DNA from: Vibrio tarriae
GTDB taxonomy: Bacteria; Pseudomonadota; Gammaproteobacteria; Enterobacterales; Vibrionaceae
Reading direction: 5' to 3'
Assembly: GCF_002216685.1 (NCBI RefSeq)
Contig: NZ_CP022353.1
Span: 1,860,001-1,924,000, forward strand
Length of the DNA stretch: 64,000 nt
In this document: piece by piece, positions 55,284 through 64,000 of the stretch
Layout of the letters: each line of letters begins with the position of its first letter
How positions within the stretch are numbered: the first letter of the stretch is position 1
Program-made: the position numbers and the translations under genes
Notes under the pieces: generated by a model
What the model saw: only the letters and a program-made list of their open reading frames with translations
Told to the model about the DNA's origin: nothing
Database searches by the model: none

Positions 55284-56735
55284 CTATGGGCGATAAACTT
55301 TCACATTGTTAAAGCCTTGCTCTTGCAGGTAGAGCGCTTGTAAGCGGCTCATCACACCACGTGAACAGTACAGCAAGTAGGTTTTTGACTGATCGAGATC
55401 GCCAAATTGAGTCGCAAGCTTGTAGAAAGGCAGATGTTTCACTTCAACGCCATCAATCTCAAGCGGGCTTTCGTCTTCTTCGTCTGGGCTACGAATATCT
55501 AGCACGACGGCATTGCTCTCTTCCGCACTATTTACCAGTTCTACTTCAGGCGCTTTTTCCAGTGACTCTTTACCAATCTCACGAATGTCGATTTGACGTG
55601 CGTTGTACACCACTTGATCAAGCAGAGCAAAATCGAATTTGGCTTCTTCTTCATCCAGCTTCTCTTTTACCGCTTTTACGGTTGGGCTTTTGGAAATCAC
55701 ACCGCAGAATTCAGGCATGGTTTTGGCGAAATCTTCAGTACCAATTTCACGCGCCAGACGGATGATGTCTTCTTTATCCCAGTTGATGAGTGGGCGCAGA
55801 ATCAAAGTATCGGTCACGTTATCGATATGGCGCAGGTTGGTCAGGGTTTGACTAGATACTTGGCCTAACGCTTCACCCGTAACCAAAGCTTGAATGCCAA
55901 ACTTCTCTGCCACCATGCCTGCGGCGCGCATAAACATACGCTTGAGCACTACACCCATTTGACCATCATCGATTTTCTCGAGAATCTCAGCCACCACAGG
56001 GGCAAAATCGATCGCGATAAATCGCACTTTGGCCGATGAACCGTATTTTTGCCACAGGTAATAAGCGGTTTGCTTCACACCAATTTCGTGGGCGGGTCCC
56101 CCCAGATTAAAGAAGCAGTAATGCACTTTTGAACCACGTTTGATGTGCAGATAGCTCGACACACCTGAGTCGAAGCCACCAGAAATCAGGCTCAATACAT
56201 CTTCTTGGGTACCCAGAGGGAAACCACCCAAACCTTTATGCCGCGCGATCACTTGGTTGAGCAGCTCATCGACCACTTCCACTTGCACGGTCACATCAGG
56301 GTTAATCAATTTTACCTTAGCACTGGCGATGGCTTGATTGAGGCCACCCCCAACATAACGTTCGAGTTCAATAGAGGTAAAATCATGCTTACCACGGCGT
56401 TTCGCGCGCACGACAAAGGTTTTGTTTTCGAGGTTAGCGCGATTTAGCTCCAGCACTTGCTCGTAGATGTTGTGCAGATCGGTAAAGCTTGATTGCTGCA
56501 CTTCCAACACTTGCTGGATACCCGGTGTGGTCGTCAGTATCTCCAACACTTCGGCGTAATAAGTATCGCTGTTTGACGTCACTTCAATATGATCACGACG
56601 ATTGAATACCGCCACCCCTTGTGTGCGGGCTTTCACAATAATTCGAATATTGCTCTCAAGGATCTTTGTGAAACGCTTACGTACCGATTCACTTTTCACA
56701 AAAATTTCCGGATGGGGTTTAACGATAAATTTCAT
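55284..56735 (-). CDS. thiI: ThiI, tRNA 4-thiouridine synthetase with rhodanese domain
   Basis: A 483-residue protein from ATG 56735 ([12 protein letters not shown]); the longer frame to 56831 lacks support. In order: ferredoxin-like and THUMP domains (to about 165), the PP-loop adenylation domain with [17 protein letters not shown] (about 180-196), and a C-terminal rhodanese domain with the catalytic Cys in [15 protein letters not shown]. It sulfurates U8 of tRNA and supplies sulfur for thiamine thiazole. Confidence 0.96.
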   Translation of the reverse strand: MKFIVKPHPEIFVKSESVRKRFTKILESNIRIIVKARTQGVAVFNRRDHIEVTSNSDTYYAEVLEILTTTPGIQQVLEVQQSSFTDLHNIYEQVLELNRANLENKTFVVRAKRRGKHDFTSIELERYVGGGLNQAIASAKVKLINPDVTVQVEVVDELLNQVIARHKGLGGFPLGTQEDVLSLISGGFDSGVSSYLHIKRGSKVHYCFFNLGGPAHEIGVKQTAYYLWQKYGSSAKVRFIAIDFAPVVAEILEKIDDGQMGVVLKRMFMRAAGMVAEKFGIQALVTGEALGQVSSQTLTNLRHIDNVTDTLILRPLINWDKEDIIRLAREIGTEDFAKTMPEFCGVISKSPTVKAVKEKLDEEEAKFDFALLDQVVYNARQIDIREIGKESLEKAPEVELVNSAEESNAVVLDIRSPDEEDESPLEIDGVEVKHLPFYKLATQFGDLDQSKTYLLYCSRGVMSRLQALYLQEQGFNNVKVYRP

Positions 56736-56853
56736 ACAGTTATTCGCAATCTGAGTTAGACAATCTGGCGAGCAGCAGGTAAACCTTGGCAAGGCGCTTA
56801 CCGCTAAAGGGGCGCGATTATACACGATCACGCTTTATTGAGGAAAGCCCATA

Positions 56854-56887
56854 AAAAAGACAAGCCCAATGGCTTGCCTTTTTTAGT
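56854..56887 (-). terminator. Terminator of pomAB
   Basis: On the minus strand AAAAAAGGCAAGCC, ATT, GGGCTTGTCTTTTTT forms a good stem with T-run, 26 bp after the pomB stop. Confidence 0.9.
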
Positions 56888-56912
56888 TTACAGTCGGTGT
56901 GTATATCTTCGG

Positions 56913-57869
56913 TTATTGTTGTCCGCTGTCTAGTGAAGGAACTTCGTCACTGTAGACTGGATCGCCTTGCAAGATACTGATTTCAACGCGGCGGTTGGTT
57001 GCCCGTTGCGCTTCGGTATCGTTAGGCCCTAACGGTTGGGTATCAGCCAATCCACGCACTTGCAGTCGTAGATGGTCAAAATCTTTGACCTTTTCCATCT
57101 CTTGCGCCACCGAAACTGCGCGCTGCGCAGAGAGATCCCAGTTCGAGCGATACAGTTCAGAGTCCAGTTTCTGGTTATCGGTATGCCCAGTCACCCGCAC
57201 TTTACCGGGAATGTCTTTGACCAACTCAGCAATTTGGCGTACCAGAGGGCGGAACTTAGGTTGTAAGAATGCCGAACCTTCTGGGAACGCGCCTTTTTCG
57301 CGGATCCGAATGTCAATCTGCTGCCCCAAGTTTTCCACTTCAATGGCTCCTTGCTCAATTTCTCTAGACAGCGCTTTTTTGATGCTTTCTGCAACGGTTT
57401 CCATTTGCTCCGACATCGCTTGAGCTTGCTGCTGTTGCATTTCGGATTGGGTGTTCTGGCTATCTTGCACTGAGGTTTCTGCCGACTGACCGCCAGTAAG
57501 CTGACCGGAATCGCGTTGATTACCGCCCGCTCTGTCTGACTCACCCTCTTGGAATTCCAAGGTTTGTTGGGTGATATCGATGGTTTGCTGCATGATCACA
57601 TCAATCGGTGTCGGCTCAGGACGACCGGGACGAAACTCTTGGGCAATAATACTGGTACCTTTAGGAATATCTTTCACTTCCAAACGATTTTGCACACCAA
57701 AGGCAAACTTCATTGAGCCAGCGATCTGCTTAAATTTCAGTACGTCCATCTCCGAGAACGAGAGCAAGAGTACGAAGAAGCACATCAGCAGTGACATCAA
57801 GTCCGCAAACGTCCCCAGCCATGCGGGCAAACCGGGAGGGGGACATTTACATTGTTGTTCGTCATCCAT
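56913..57869 (-). CDS. pomB: PomB, sodium-driven flagellar stator protein
   Basis: A 318-residue MotB-type protein. A single membrane helix follows the cytoplasmic N-terminus; the ion-binding Asp is D23 in LGTFADLMSLLMCFFVLL. A plug region, a Gln-rich linker (SEMQQQQAQAMSEQME) and an OmpA-like peptidoglycan-binding domain (KVRVTGHTDNQKLDSELYRSN, about 225-245) complete it. It anchors the stator to peptidoglycan. It lies 11 bp after pomA. Confidence 0.96.
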   Translation of the reverse strand: MDDEQQCKCPPPGLPAWLGTFADLMSLLMCFFVLLLSFSEMDVLKFKQIAGSMKFAFGVQNRLEVKDIPKGTSIIAQEFRPGRPEPTPIDVIMQQTIDITQQTLEFQEGESDRAGGNQRDSGQLTGGQSAETSVQDSQNTQSEMQQQQAQAMSEQMETVAESIKKALSREIEQGAIEVENLGQQIDIRIREKGAFPEGSAFLQPKFRPLVRQIAELVKDIPGKVRVTGHTDNQKLDSELYRSNWDLSAQRAVSVAQEMEKVKDFDHLRLQVRGLADTQPLGPNDTEAQRATNRRVEISILQGDPVYSDEVPSLDSGQQ

Positions 57870-57880
57870 AGTCGGCTCCG

Positions 57881-58645
57881 CTACTCTTTATCAACATCAA
57901 GAATGCGTTTACTTGCGTTGAGGTAGTTCTTCAAATAACTATCGATAACCCTTGGGTTCTGCCCATCTTGAATCGCTAAAACACCGTCCATGATCAAACG
58001 ACGGTTGAGGGTTTCCTGATCACGACGCAGCGCGAGCTTATCGGCAATCGGGAAGAAAATCATATTGGAAAGTACCGCACCGTACAGAGTCGTCAGCAAA
58101 GCAACCGCCATTGCAGGACCGATTGACTTGGGGTCGTCCATGTTAGACAACATGGCAACCAGACCAACCAGTGTCCCGATCATCCCCATCGCGGGCGCAA
58201 CGTCACCAAAGGCGCGAAAAACTTGGGTTCCTTTGCTGTGGCGCTCATCGGTCAACACAATATCTTTTTGCAAGGTGGCACGCACCACATCCGCATCATG
58301 GCCGTCCACCAAAAGGTCGATCCCTTTTTGCATGAAAGGATTGGGGATCTCCATCTCTTCCAACGCTAAAAAGCCACCTTTACGTGCGGCATCCGCCATC
58401 TCGACGATTTTTGCAATCAGATCTTCGGGAGCATCAGCTTTAAACATAAAGGCTTTACCAGCGATTTTGGCCGCACCAAAAAACTGCCCCATCTCGAACT
58501 TCATGAGTACGACAAAGACCGAACCGCCGACCACGATAAGAACTGATACCACGTCAACGAACATCATTATGCTGCCGCCCAGTATCATCGCCATGACCAC
58601 GAAAGCCATGCCGCCAATAAGACCAACCAGTGTTGCTAAATCCAC
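57881..58645 (-). CDS. pomA: PomA, sodium-driven flagellar stator channel protein
   Basis: A 254-residue MotA-type protein with four membrane segments (LIGGMAFVVMAMILGGSIMMF first; then VVGGSVFVVLM; late APAMGMIGTLVGLVAML and GPAMAVALLTTLYGAVLSN). The cytoplasmic loop between segments 2 and 3 contacts FliG. The start is GTG 58645, eight bases after AGGAG. A sigma-28-type promoter lies just upstream. Confidence 0.96.
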   Translation of the reverse strand: MDLATLVGLIGGMAFVVMAMILGGSIMMFVDVVSVLIVVGGSVFVVLMKFEMGQFFGAAKIAGKAFMFKADAPEDLIAKIVEMADAARKGGFLALEEMEIPNPFMQKGIDLLVDGHDADVVRATLQKDIVLTDERHSKGTQVFRAFGDVAPAMGMIGTLVGLVAMLSNMDDPKSIGPAMAVALLTTLYGAVLSNMIFFPIADKLALRRDQETLNRRLIMDGVLAIQDGQNPRVIDSYLKNYLNASKRILDVDKE

Positions 58646-58959
58646 GAAGCACTCCTCAGGCTACACATTCGCGATAATGAAAATCTTACCTTCATTATCG
58701 GCAACAGAATAAATTCTTTAACGAAATTGTCAGAATAGAAGGTGAAAACCTTAGTCAAGTGTATACGTAAAACTGGCAGAGATGCACCTGTCACGCGCAG
58801 AGTTTTTAGCCTTCGAATTATGACTTTGTGGACTTTTTTCCATTTCGTTATCTGGCGCGGTAAAAAAGCCTTCTATTTCTGACAAAATCGCTTGGTTAAA
58901 TTTGACCAGCCAAGCCCCCTGAGGTAACTTTCGTGCATCTTAAGTAAGGCATAAAAAAT
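58646..58959. other. Divergent intergenic region pomA / xseB
   Basis: 314 bp with no credible gene. It holds the FliA promoter of pomAB and must hold the promoter of the xseB-ispA-dxs operon on the other strand, for which I see no convincing boxes. Confidence 0.6.
58695..58720 (-). promoter_or_regulatory. Sigma-28 (FliA) promoter of pomAB
   Basis: On the minus strand TAAA (58720-58717), 14 bases, then GCCGATAA (58702-58695), a full match to the sigma-28 -10 element with near-ideal spacing. The leader is about 43 bases to the pomA GTG. pomAB are late flagellar genes, so FliA control is expected. Confidence 0.85.
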
Positions 58960-59202
58960 ATGGCGAGCAAGAAACCGGAAAACATGTCCTTCGAGTCAAC
59001 CATCGAAGAGCTGGAGCAGTTGGTCGAACAGCTAGAAAGTGGCGATCTGGCACTGGACGAAGCACTGCGCAAATTCGAGCGTGGCATCTCTTTAGCCAGA
59101 GCTGGCCAGCTCAAACTAGACGACGCCGAGCAACGTGTGCGGATTTTGCTCAGTAACAGTGATGATGCCCCGCTCAGCGATTTTAGCGATGTAGCAGAGT
59201 AA
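58960..59202 (+). CDS. xseB: XseB, exodeoxyribonuclease VII small subunit
   Basis: An 80-residue protein matching XseB throughout: SFESTIEELEQLVEQLESGDLALDEAL, seen in two blocks, then FERGISLARAGQLKLDDAEQRV. It forms the ExoVII complex with XseA. It is the first gene before ispA and dxs, an arrangement conserved in gamma-proteobacteria. Confidence 0.97.
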   Translation: MASKKPENMSFESTIEELEQLVEQLESGDLALDEALRKFERGISLARAGQLKLDDAEQRVRILLSNSDDAPLSDFSDVAE

Positions 59203-59244
59203 CCCGCTCCACCAGCCAGAACAACCGACAAAGATGAGTGTCCT

Positions 59245-60129
59245 ATGATTGAGGCGTTATCCTCATACCAACAGCGAAATAACCAGCAACTGGATCAGTG
59301 GCTGAACCGTATTCCCTTTCAAACCTTGCCTTTAATCGAGGCGATGCGTTACGGGCTACTGCTCGGCGGCAAACGGGCACGGCCATATTTGGTGTACATC
59401 ACGGGGCAAATGCTTGGCTGTGAACTTAGCGACTTAGACACTCCTGCCTCTGCCGTGGAGTGTATTCACGCCTATTCGCTGATCCATGATGATTTGCCCG
59501 CCATGGATGATGATGAGCTGCGCCGCGGCAAGCCCACTTGCCATATCCAGTTTGATGAGGCCACCGCCATTTTGACCGGCGACGCCCTGCAAACCTTGGC
59601 GTTTACTATTTTGGCGGAAGGCGCTCTTTCTGCTGCAGGCGAAACGCAGCGCGTCGCCATGATCCAAGCTCTTGCCGAAGCTTCTGGCGCACAAGGCATG
59701 TGCCTTGGCCAAGCGTTAGATCTGGCGGCGGAAAATCGCTTAATTTCGCTAGAAGAATTGGAAACCATTCATCGCAATAAAACCGGCGCTTTAATGCGCT
59801 GCGCGATCCGTTTAGGTGCTTTAGCCGCAGGTGAAAAAGGCCGCGCCATGCTACCGCATCTTGATCGCTATGCAGAAGCGGTTGGCCTCGCGTTTCAGGT
59901 TCAAGATGACATTCTCGATATCATTAGCGATACCGAAACCCTTGGTAAACCACAGGGTTCTGACCAAGAATTAAATAAAAGTACCTACCCTGCTCTTTTA
60001 GGCTTAGAGGGAGCACAACAAAAAGCACACACTCTGTTACAAGAAGCGCTTCTGGCTTTAGAAGCAATTCCCTACAATACGGAGCATCTGGAAGAGTTCG
60101 CCCGATATGTCGTCGAGCGCAAGAACTAA
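59245..60129 (+). CDS. ispA: IspA, farnesyl diphosphate synthase
   Basis: A 294-residue prenyl synthase. The first aspartate-rich motif is DDLPAMDDDELRRGKPT (about 84-100) and the second is FQVQDDILDIISD (about 217-229). GGKRARPYLVYITGQ precedes the first. It condenses IPP with DMAPP and GPP to farnesyl diphosphate, the precursor of undecaprenyl phosphate on which VPS and LPS sugars are built. It lies 42 bp after xseB. Confidence 0.97.
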   Translation: MIEALSSYQQRNNQQLDQWLNRIPFQTLPLIEAMRYGLLLGGKRARPYLVYITGQMLGCELSDLDTPASAVECIHAYSLIHDDLPAMDDDELRRGKPTCHIQFDEATAILTGDALQTLAFTILAEGALSAAGETQRVAMIQALAEASGAQGMCLGQALDLAAENRLISLEELETIHRNKTGALMRCAIRLGALAAGEKGRAMLPHLDRYAEAVGLAFQVQDDILDIISDTETLGKPQGSDQELNKSTYPALLGLEGAQQKAHTLLQEALLALEAIPYNTEHLEEFARYVVERKN

Positions 60130-60148
60130 ACAATAAGCGCGCATACTT

Positions 60149-62029
60149 ATGACTCTTGATATCTCAAAATACCCAACACTGGCTCTGGCGAATACGCCAG
60201 ACGAACTGCGTAGCCTTCCAAAAGAAGTGCTGCCTAAGCTGTGTGACGAGTTACGTACCTATTTGCTCAACTCGGTGAGCCAATCCAGCGGCCATTTGGC
60301 CTCAGGATTAGGCACCGTTGAGCTGACGGTTGCGCTGCATTACGTCTACCACACCCCATTTGATCATCTGATCTGGGATGTGGGTCATCAGGCTTACCCA
60401 CATAAAATTTTGACTGGTCGTCGTGATCAGATGCCAACCATTCGCCAGAAAGATGGGCTACACCCTTTCCCATGGCGTGAAGAGAGTGAATACGACACCC
60501 TCTCGGTGGGTCACTCTTCCACCTCGATCAGTGCTGCACTCGGCATGGCAATCTGTGCAGGTAAAGAAGGTAAAGACCGTAAAGTGGTCAGTGTGATTGG
60601 CGATGGCGCGATCACCGCCGGTATGGCGTTTGAAGCGATGAACCACGCGGGGGATGTGCACCCTGATATGCTGGTCGTACTTAATGACAATGAAATGTCG
60701 ATTTCAGAGAATGTCGGCGCACTGAACAACCATTTAGCGCAAGTGCTGTCTGGCAGTCTGTACACTTCTATTCGCGAAGGCGGCAAGAAAGTGCTGTCTG
60801 GCATTCCGCCAATCAAAGAGCTGGTTCGTCGCACCGAAGAGCATCTCAAAGGCATGGTGGTCCCCGGAACGCTATTTGAAGAGCTCGGCTTTAACTACAT
60901 TGGCCCTGTGGATGGCCATGACGTACTGGAACTGATCAAAACCCTGAAAAACATGCGTGAGCTAAAAGGGCCACAGTTCCTCCACGTGATGACCAAAAAA
61001 GGCAAAGGCTACGCGCCTGCGGAAAAAGATCCGATTGGCTATCACGGCGTGCCTAAGTTTGATCCGAGCCATCACAGCTTGCCCAAAAGCAGCAATACTA
61101 AGCCCACCTTTTCGAAAATCTTTGGCGATTTTCTGTGTGATATGGCGGCGCAAGATCCTAAGTTGATGGCGATTACCCCAGCCATGCGTGAAGGCTCTGG
61201 CATGGTGCGTTTCTCCAAAGAGTACCCAAGCCAATACTTTGATGTGGCGATTGCCGAACAGCACGCAGTCACGCTGGCAACCGGTATGGCTATTGCGGGG
61301 TATCACCCGATTGTGGCGATTTACTCCACCTTCTTACAGCGTGGTTACGATCAACTGATCCACGATGTGGCGATCATGAACTTGCCGGTGATGTTTGCCA
61401 TCGACCGCGCGGGGATTGTCGGAGCCGATGGTCAAACTCACCAAGGTGCGTTTGATTTAAGCTACATGCGCTGCATTCCCAACATGCTGATCATGGCTCC
61501 GGCGGATGAAAATGAATGTCGCCAAATGCTCTACACGGGTCATCAACATCAAGGCCCAAGTGCCGTGCGTTACCCACGCGGTAATGGCATGGGCGTTGAG
61601 TTAGAGAGCAGCTTTACCGCGTTGGAAATCGGCAAAGGCCGCTTAATGCGTGAAAGCACGGCCTGCGAAGGTGAGAAAGTCGCGATTTTGAGTTTCGGTA
61701 CTCTGCTGCCTAACGCTTTACAAGCCGCTGAAAAACTCAACGCGACAGTGGCTGACATGCGCTTTGTTAAACCACTGGATGAAGCCCTCATCAAGCAACT
61801 CGCCCAAACTCATGATGTCCTCGTGACATTGGAAGAAAATGCGATTGCCGGTGGCGCAGGGGCTGGCGTGATTGAGTTTCTGATGAAAGAGAAGCAGCTC
61901 AAGCCGGTTCTCAATCTCGGCCTACCAGATCAGTTCATCGTGCAAGGCACGCAAGAAGAGATGCATGCAGAACTTGGACTTGATGGTGCAGGCATTGAGC
62001 GAGCAATTCGCGACTATCTGGTCAAATAG
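60149..62029 (+). CDS. dxs: Dxs, 1-deoxy-D-xylulose-5-phosphate synthase
   Basis: A 626-residue thiamine-diphosphate enzyme. It shows the ThDP motif [23 protein letters not shown] (in part, GDG to NDN near 150-180), [17 protein letters not shown], the C-terminal [16 protein letters not shown] and [10 protein letters not shown]. It makes DXP from pyruvate and glyceraldehyde-3-phosphate, the entry to the MEP isoprenoid pathway feeding IspA. It is followed by a terminator. Confidence 0.98.
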   Translation: MTLDISKYPTLALANTPDELRSLPKEVLPKLCDELRTYLLNSVSQSSGHLASGLGTVELTVALHYVYHTPFDHLIWDVGHQAYPHKILTGRRDQMPTIRQKDGLHPFPWREESEYDTLSVGHSSTSISAALGMAICAGKEGKDRKVVSVIGDGAITAGMAFEAMNHAGDVHPDMLVVLNDNEMSISENVGALNNHLAQVLSGSLYTSIREGGKKVLSGIPPIKELVRRTEEHLKGMVVPGTLFEELGFNYIGPVDGHDVLELIKTLKNMRELKGPQFLHVMTKKGKGYAPAEKDPIGYHGVPKFDPSHHSLPKSSNTKPTFSKIFGDFLCDMAAQDPKLMAITPAMREGSGMVRFSKEYPSQYFDVAIAEQHAVTLATGMAIAGYHPIVAIYSTFLQRGYDQLIHDVAIMNLPVMFAIDRAGIVGADGQTHQGAFDLSYMRCIPNMLIMAPADENECRQMLYTGHQHQGPSAVRYPRGNGMGVELESSFTALEIGKGRLMRESTACEGEKVAILSFGTLLPNALQAAEKLNATVADMRFVKPLDEALIKQLAQTHDVLVTLEENAIAGGAGAGVIEFLMKEKQLKPVLNLGLPDQFIVQGTQEEMHAELGLDGAGIERAIRDYLVK

Positions 62030-62077
62030 TCCTTTCCACCCGCCGCTTAACGTCGCTGAGGTAGAAATCAGAAAGAG

Positions 62078-62105
62078 AAAAGCCTTCATGATGAAGGCTT
62101 TTTTA
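62078..62105. terminator. Bidirectional terminator between dxs and truC
   Basis: AAAAGCCTTCAT, then GATGAAGGCTTTTTT: a nearly loop-free stem with A and T tracts, between convergent genes. Confidence 0.93.
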
Positions 62106-62126
62106 TTGGGCTGATTGAGAAAATCA

Positions 62127-62861
62127 TCAAGCGTTGATTAACAGCGACTCTTGCCAACCAAACTCACTAAGCAAGCCTTGCCACACTTCATCTAGTCCAG
62201 CGCGAATCACTAACGGTTGCTGAGTATAAGGATGCATAAAACGTAACTCGCTGGCATGCAGCATCAAACGTTGCGCGGAAAAGTGTTCACGAAACAGTCG
62301 ATTATGCACACCATCCCCATGCGTGGTATCACCGACTATCGGATGACGCAGATGTGCCATATGACGACGCAGCTGATGTTTGCGCCCGGTCTTCGGTTGC
62401 ATCTCCATCAAGCAATAGCGGGTAGTGGCAAACTTTCCTGTGGAAATGGGCAGTTCCACTTTGGCGAGTGGCCGATAAGCTGTCACCGCCGACTGCGCTT
62501 CTTTATCTTGCTTGGCAAATTTATCGGCAATTTTGTCGAGCTCTTCTTTGAGTGGATAATCGAGCACATCCGCCTCTTCAATCCAGCCGCGCACAATGGC
62601 GTGGTAGGTTTTCTCCATCTCATGATTGGCAAACATCGGCATCACATCGGATGCAATTTGACTCGAAAGCGCAAACACTAAAACGCCAGATGTCGGGCGA
62701 TCCAAACGGTGTAGCGGGAAAACGTGCTGACCAATTTGATCGCGCAGGGTCTGCATCACAAACTCGGTTTCATGCTTGTCGAGCCATGAACGGTGCACCA
62801 ACATGCCAGCCGGTTTATTGACCGCCACCAAATATTCATCTTGATAAACAATCTCGAGCAT
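62127..62861 (-). CDS. truC: TruC, tRNA pseudouridine(65) synthase
   Basis: A 244-residue RluA-family synthase. The catalytic Asp is in FPLHRLDRPTSGVLVFAL (about 49-66); LVAVNKPAGMLVHRS and GRKHQLRRHMAHLRHPIVGD are the other signatures. It converts U65 in tRNAs. It begins at the base next to the stop of the YqcC-family gene, the pairing found in E. coli (yqcC-truC). Confidence 0.96.
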   Translation of the reverse strand: MLEIVYQDEYLVAVNKPAGMLVHRSWLDKHETEFVMQTLRDQIGQHVFPLHRLDRPTSGVLVFALSSQIASDVMPMFANHEMEKTYHAIVRGWIEEADVLDYPLKEELDKIADKFAKQDKEAQSAVTAYRPLAKVELPISTGKFATTRYCLMEMQPKTGRKHQLRRHMAHLRHPIVGDTTHGDGVHNRLFREHFSAQRLMLHASELRFMHPYTQQPLVIRAGLDEVWQGLLSEFGWQESLLINA

Positions 62862-63173
62862 CTATTGGCACACCTTGTCGATTTGTTGAATGACCGCAAG
62901 CACCGCTTGATAACGGGGCTCACCTTGCCACACTTCTGAGAAATACGGCTCCAGCGCGAAACCACGCGGTACCGCATTTTGGGCGATCGCCTGTTGCATT
63001 TTGGGCAGAAAAATCCACTGCAGCCACTCATGGGGCAACAGTGTATCCACTGCAAAGGGCTCTTGGCTGGCGAGAGCTTGTGAAGAAGGCGGTGCCGCTT
63101 GCCACAATTGCGCAGCACGCAATCTGACTTCCAACTCATCGAGTAACTTCACCAATACGGCGTTGAACTGCAT
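62862..63173 (-). CDS. YqcC-family protein (DUF446)
   Basis: A 103-residue helical protein. VKLLDELEVRLRAAQLWQ near the N-terminus and DTLLPHEWLQWIFLPKMQQAI in the middle are DUF446 features. Function unknown. It is adjacent to truC without a gap, as in other gamma-proteobacteria. Confidence 0.92.
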   Translation of the reverse strand: MQFNAVLVKLLDELEVRLRAAQLWQAAPPSSQALASQEPFAVDTLLPHEWLQWIFLPKMQQAIAQNAVPRGFALEPYFSEVWQGEPRYQAVLAVIQQIDKVCQ

Positions 63174-63261
63174 AATTCGTCCGGTTTATTTCTATGATGA
63201 CCTTGAAAAAGTGCCATAGAGTACCATTTATTGGAGAAAGAAAGTTAGGATCAATTTCCGC

Positions 63262-64000
63262 ATGGACACTATTCGTACCCTCACGGCTCTGCTGCAAAAT
63301 AGCGGCTGCCAGTACCAAATTTTTGATCTCGGACGCCGCGTGCAAGCGATGGATAACCGCCAATTTGCTCAAGTGGAATTAGGTCAACAAGCTTACCCGT
63401 TTCCGCTACAACGTCATGCGCAATTCGCTATCGTGTATTGGAATGAACAGCGTCAACCTTGGATCTGGATGCTAAAATTTGCACTTGATGAACGTGGCTT
63501 ACTGCAACAAGCCGATGTCGGGCTATTTATTCAATATCTGCTCGAAGCAATGGGCAGCCGACTCCATCAATCTTTGACGGAAGAGCAGCAACAGAAGCTC
63601 GCCAATAATCCTTACACTTTCAAACCCAGTGAAGACAAGCTCGCGATGCTGCATAGCCAGATTCGCATGCAGATTGGTCTAGCCTGCAGCCAATACTACG
63701 AACACGCTCAGCACTATTTTTCAGGCGGTTTAGGCTGGGATAAGTGGCATACGGTGGGTTTGCAAGGGATTACCGATCTTTGTGCCCGTTTAGAGCAAGA
63801 ACAAAACGGCGTATTGCTCCGTAAAGCCCTGACTCATTTGCCCGCCCAGCCACTTTACGCTGTGCTCGGGGCATTAGAGCATGTCACCTTACCGGAAAAA
63901 CTGGCGAAACGCTTAAGTGAGCTTGCGGAGGCGGAAGTCAAAGCCAGCGATCCAGATCTGTTTTTGCTCGCTGCCTTAGTGCGAGCTTTGGCTGGAGCGC
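63262..64000 (+). CDS. DUF3549-family protein, cut by the window end
   Basis: An open frame from ATG 63262 to the last base, 246 codons with no stop. It begins MDTIRTLTALLQNSGCQYQI and continues with FDLGRRVQAMDNRQFAQVEL and FAIVYWNEQRQPWIWMLKF, features of the DUF3549 family of marine gamma-proteobacteria, whose function is unknown. Family members run to roughly 340 residues, so about a third is missing. GGA lies 11 bases before the start. It is divergent from the YqcC gene. Confidence 0.9.
   Translation, partial: MDTIRTLTALLQNSGCQYQIFDLGRRVQAMDNRQFAQVELGQQAYPFPLQRHAQFAIVYWNEQRQPWIWMLKFALDERGLLQQADVGLFIQYLLEAMGSRLHQSLTEEQQQKLANNPYTFKPSEDKLAMLHSQIRMQIGLACSQYYEHAQHYFSGGLGWDKWHTVGLQGITDLCARLEQEQNGVLLRKALTHLPAQPLYAVLGALEHVTLPEKLAKRLSELAEAEVKASDPDLFLLAALVRALAGA

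Noticed and set aside
58065..58712. 215-codon plus-strand ORF over pomA
   Set aside because: Antisense shadow of pomA and its upstream region; it would run through the sigma-28 promoter.

Overview
The window is chromosomal DNA from the Vibrio cholerae clade (V. cholerae or a close sister such as V. mimicus or V. metoecus). The case rests on gene content and order. It carries a complete vps-II / rbm / vps-I biofilm-matrix region, then an RND pump, trehalose PTS, metNIQ, syd/queF, cdgG, ppnN, gcvA/gcvB, thiI, pomAB and xseB-ispA-dxs, the layout known from V. cholerae chromosome I. Species was not tested by alignment, and strain-level identity cannot be read from this alone.

Layout. 1-6578 (minus): vps-II operon vpsL-M-N-O-P-Q (initiating sugar transferase, outer-membrane barrel, export protein, co-polymerase/tyrosine kinase, two small membrane-associated proteins). 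6579-7070: divergent AT-rich control region with a 24-bp perfect palindrome. 7071-14135: rbm matrix genes (rbmE-like, rbmD, rbmC, rbmB, rbmA), separated by two strong bidirectional terminators. 14368-26659 (minus): vps-I operon vpsU, vpsA-K, with mostly 4-bp start/stop overlaps. 27126-31294: RND pump (vexGH type). 31581-32173: four identical tRNA-Tyr genes in a tandem array. 32233-36442 (minus): two-component system, DUF2860 outer-membrane protein and a PKD lipoprotein. 36552-40933: treC-treB-treR with two TreR operators. 40999-44341: gmhB and the MetJ-regulated metNIQ importer. 44627-50847: zinc-ribbon protein, syd, queF, and two proteins with degenerate GGDEF domains (the second is cdgG). 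51067-54970: ppnN, xni, a DUF423 protein, gcvA and the divergent sRNA gene gcvB. 55284-64000: thiI, pomAB with a sigma-28 promoter, xseB-ispA-dxs, truC, a YqcC-family gene and the start of a DUF3549 gene that runs off the window.

How it works together. The vps genes make an exopolysaccharide from UDP-HexNAc precursors by a Wzx/Wzy route. The rbm proteins are the secreted matrix proteins and polysaccharide-modifying enzymes that build the biofilm. cdgG, 23 kb away, is a known c-di-GMP-family regulator of this same phenotype.

Most notable. (1) vpsL, the initiating transferase, is interrupted by a single-base expansion of a short homopolymer (T4 to T5 on the coding strand). If real, this predicts loss of VPS. 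(2) rbmC encodes only 764 residues: it has the propeller and both beta-prisms but lacks the N-terminal M1M2 crystallin-type domains of canonical RbmC. (3) vpsP may also be affected by a T8 run at its start. (4) ERIC repeats are scattered through the window, one carrying a structured insertion of about 70 bp. I found no CRISPR array, prophage, insertion sequence or integron cassette, and no clear case for a wholly new defence or mobile system.
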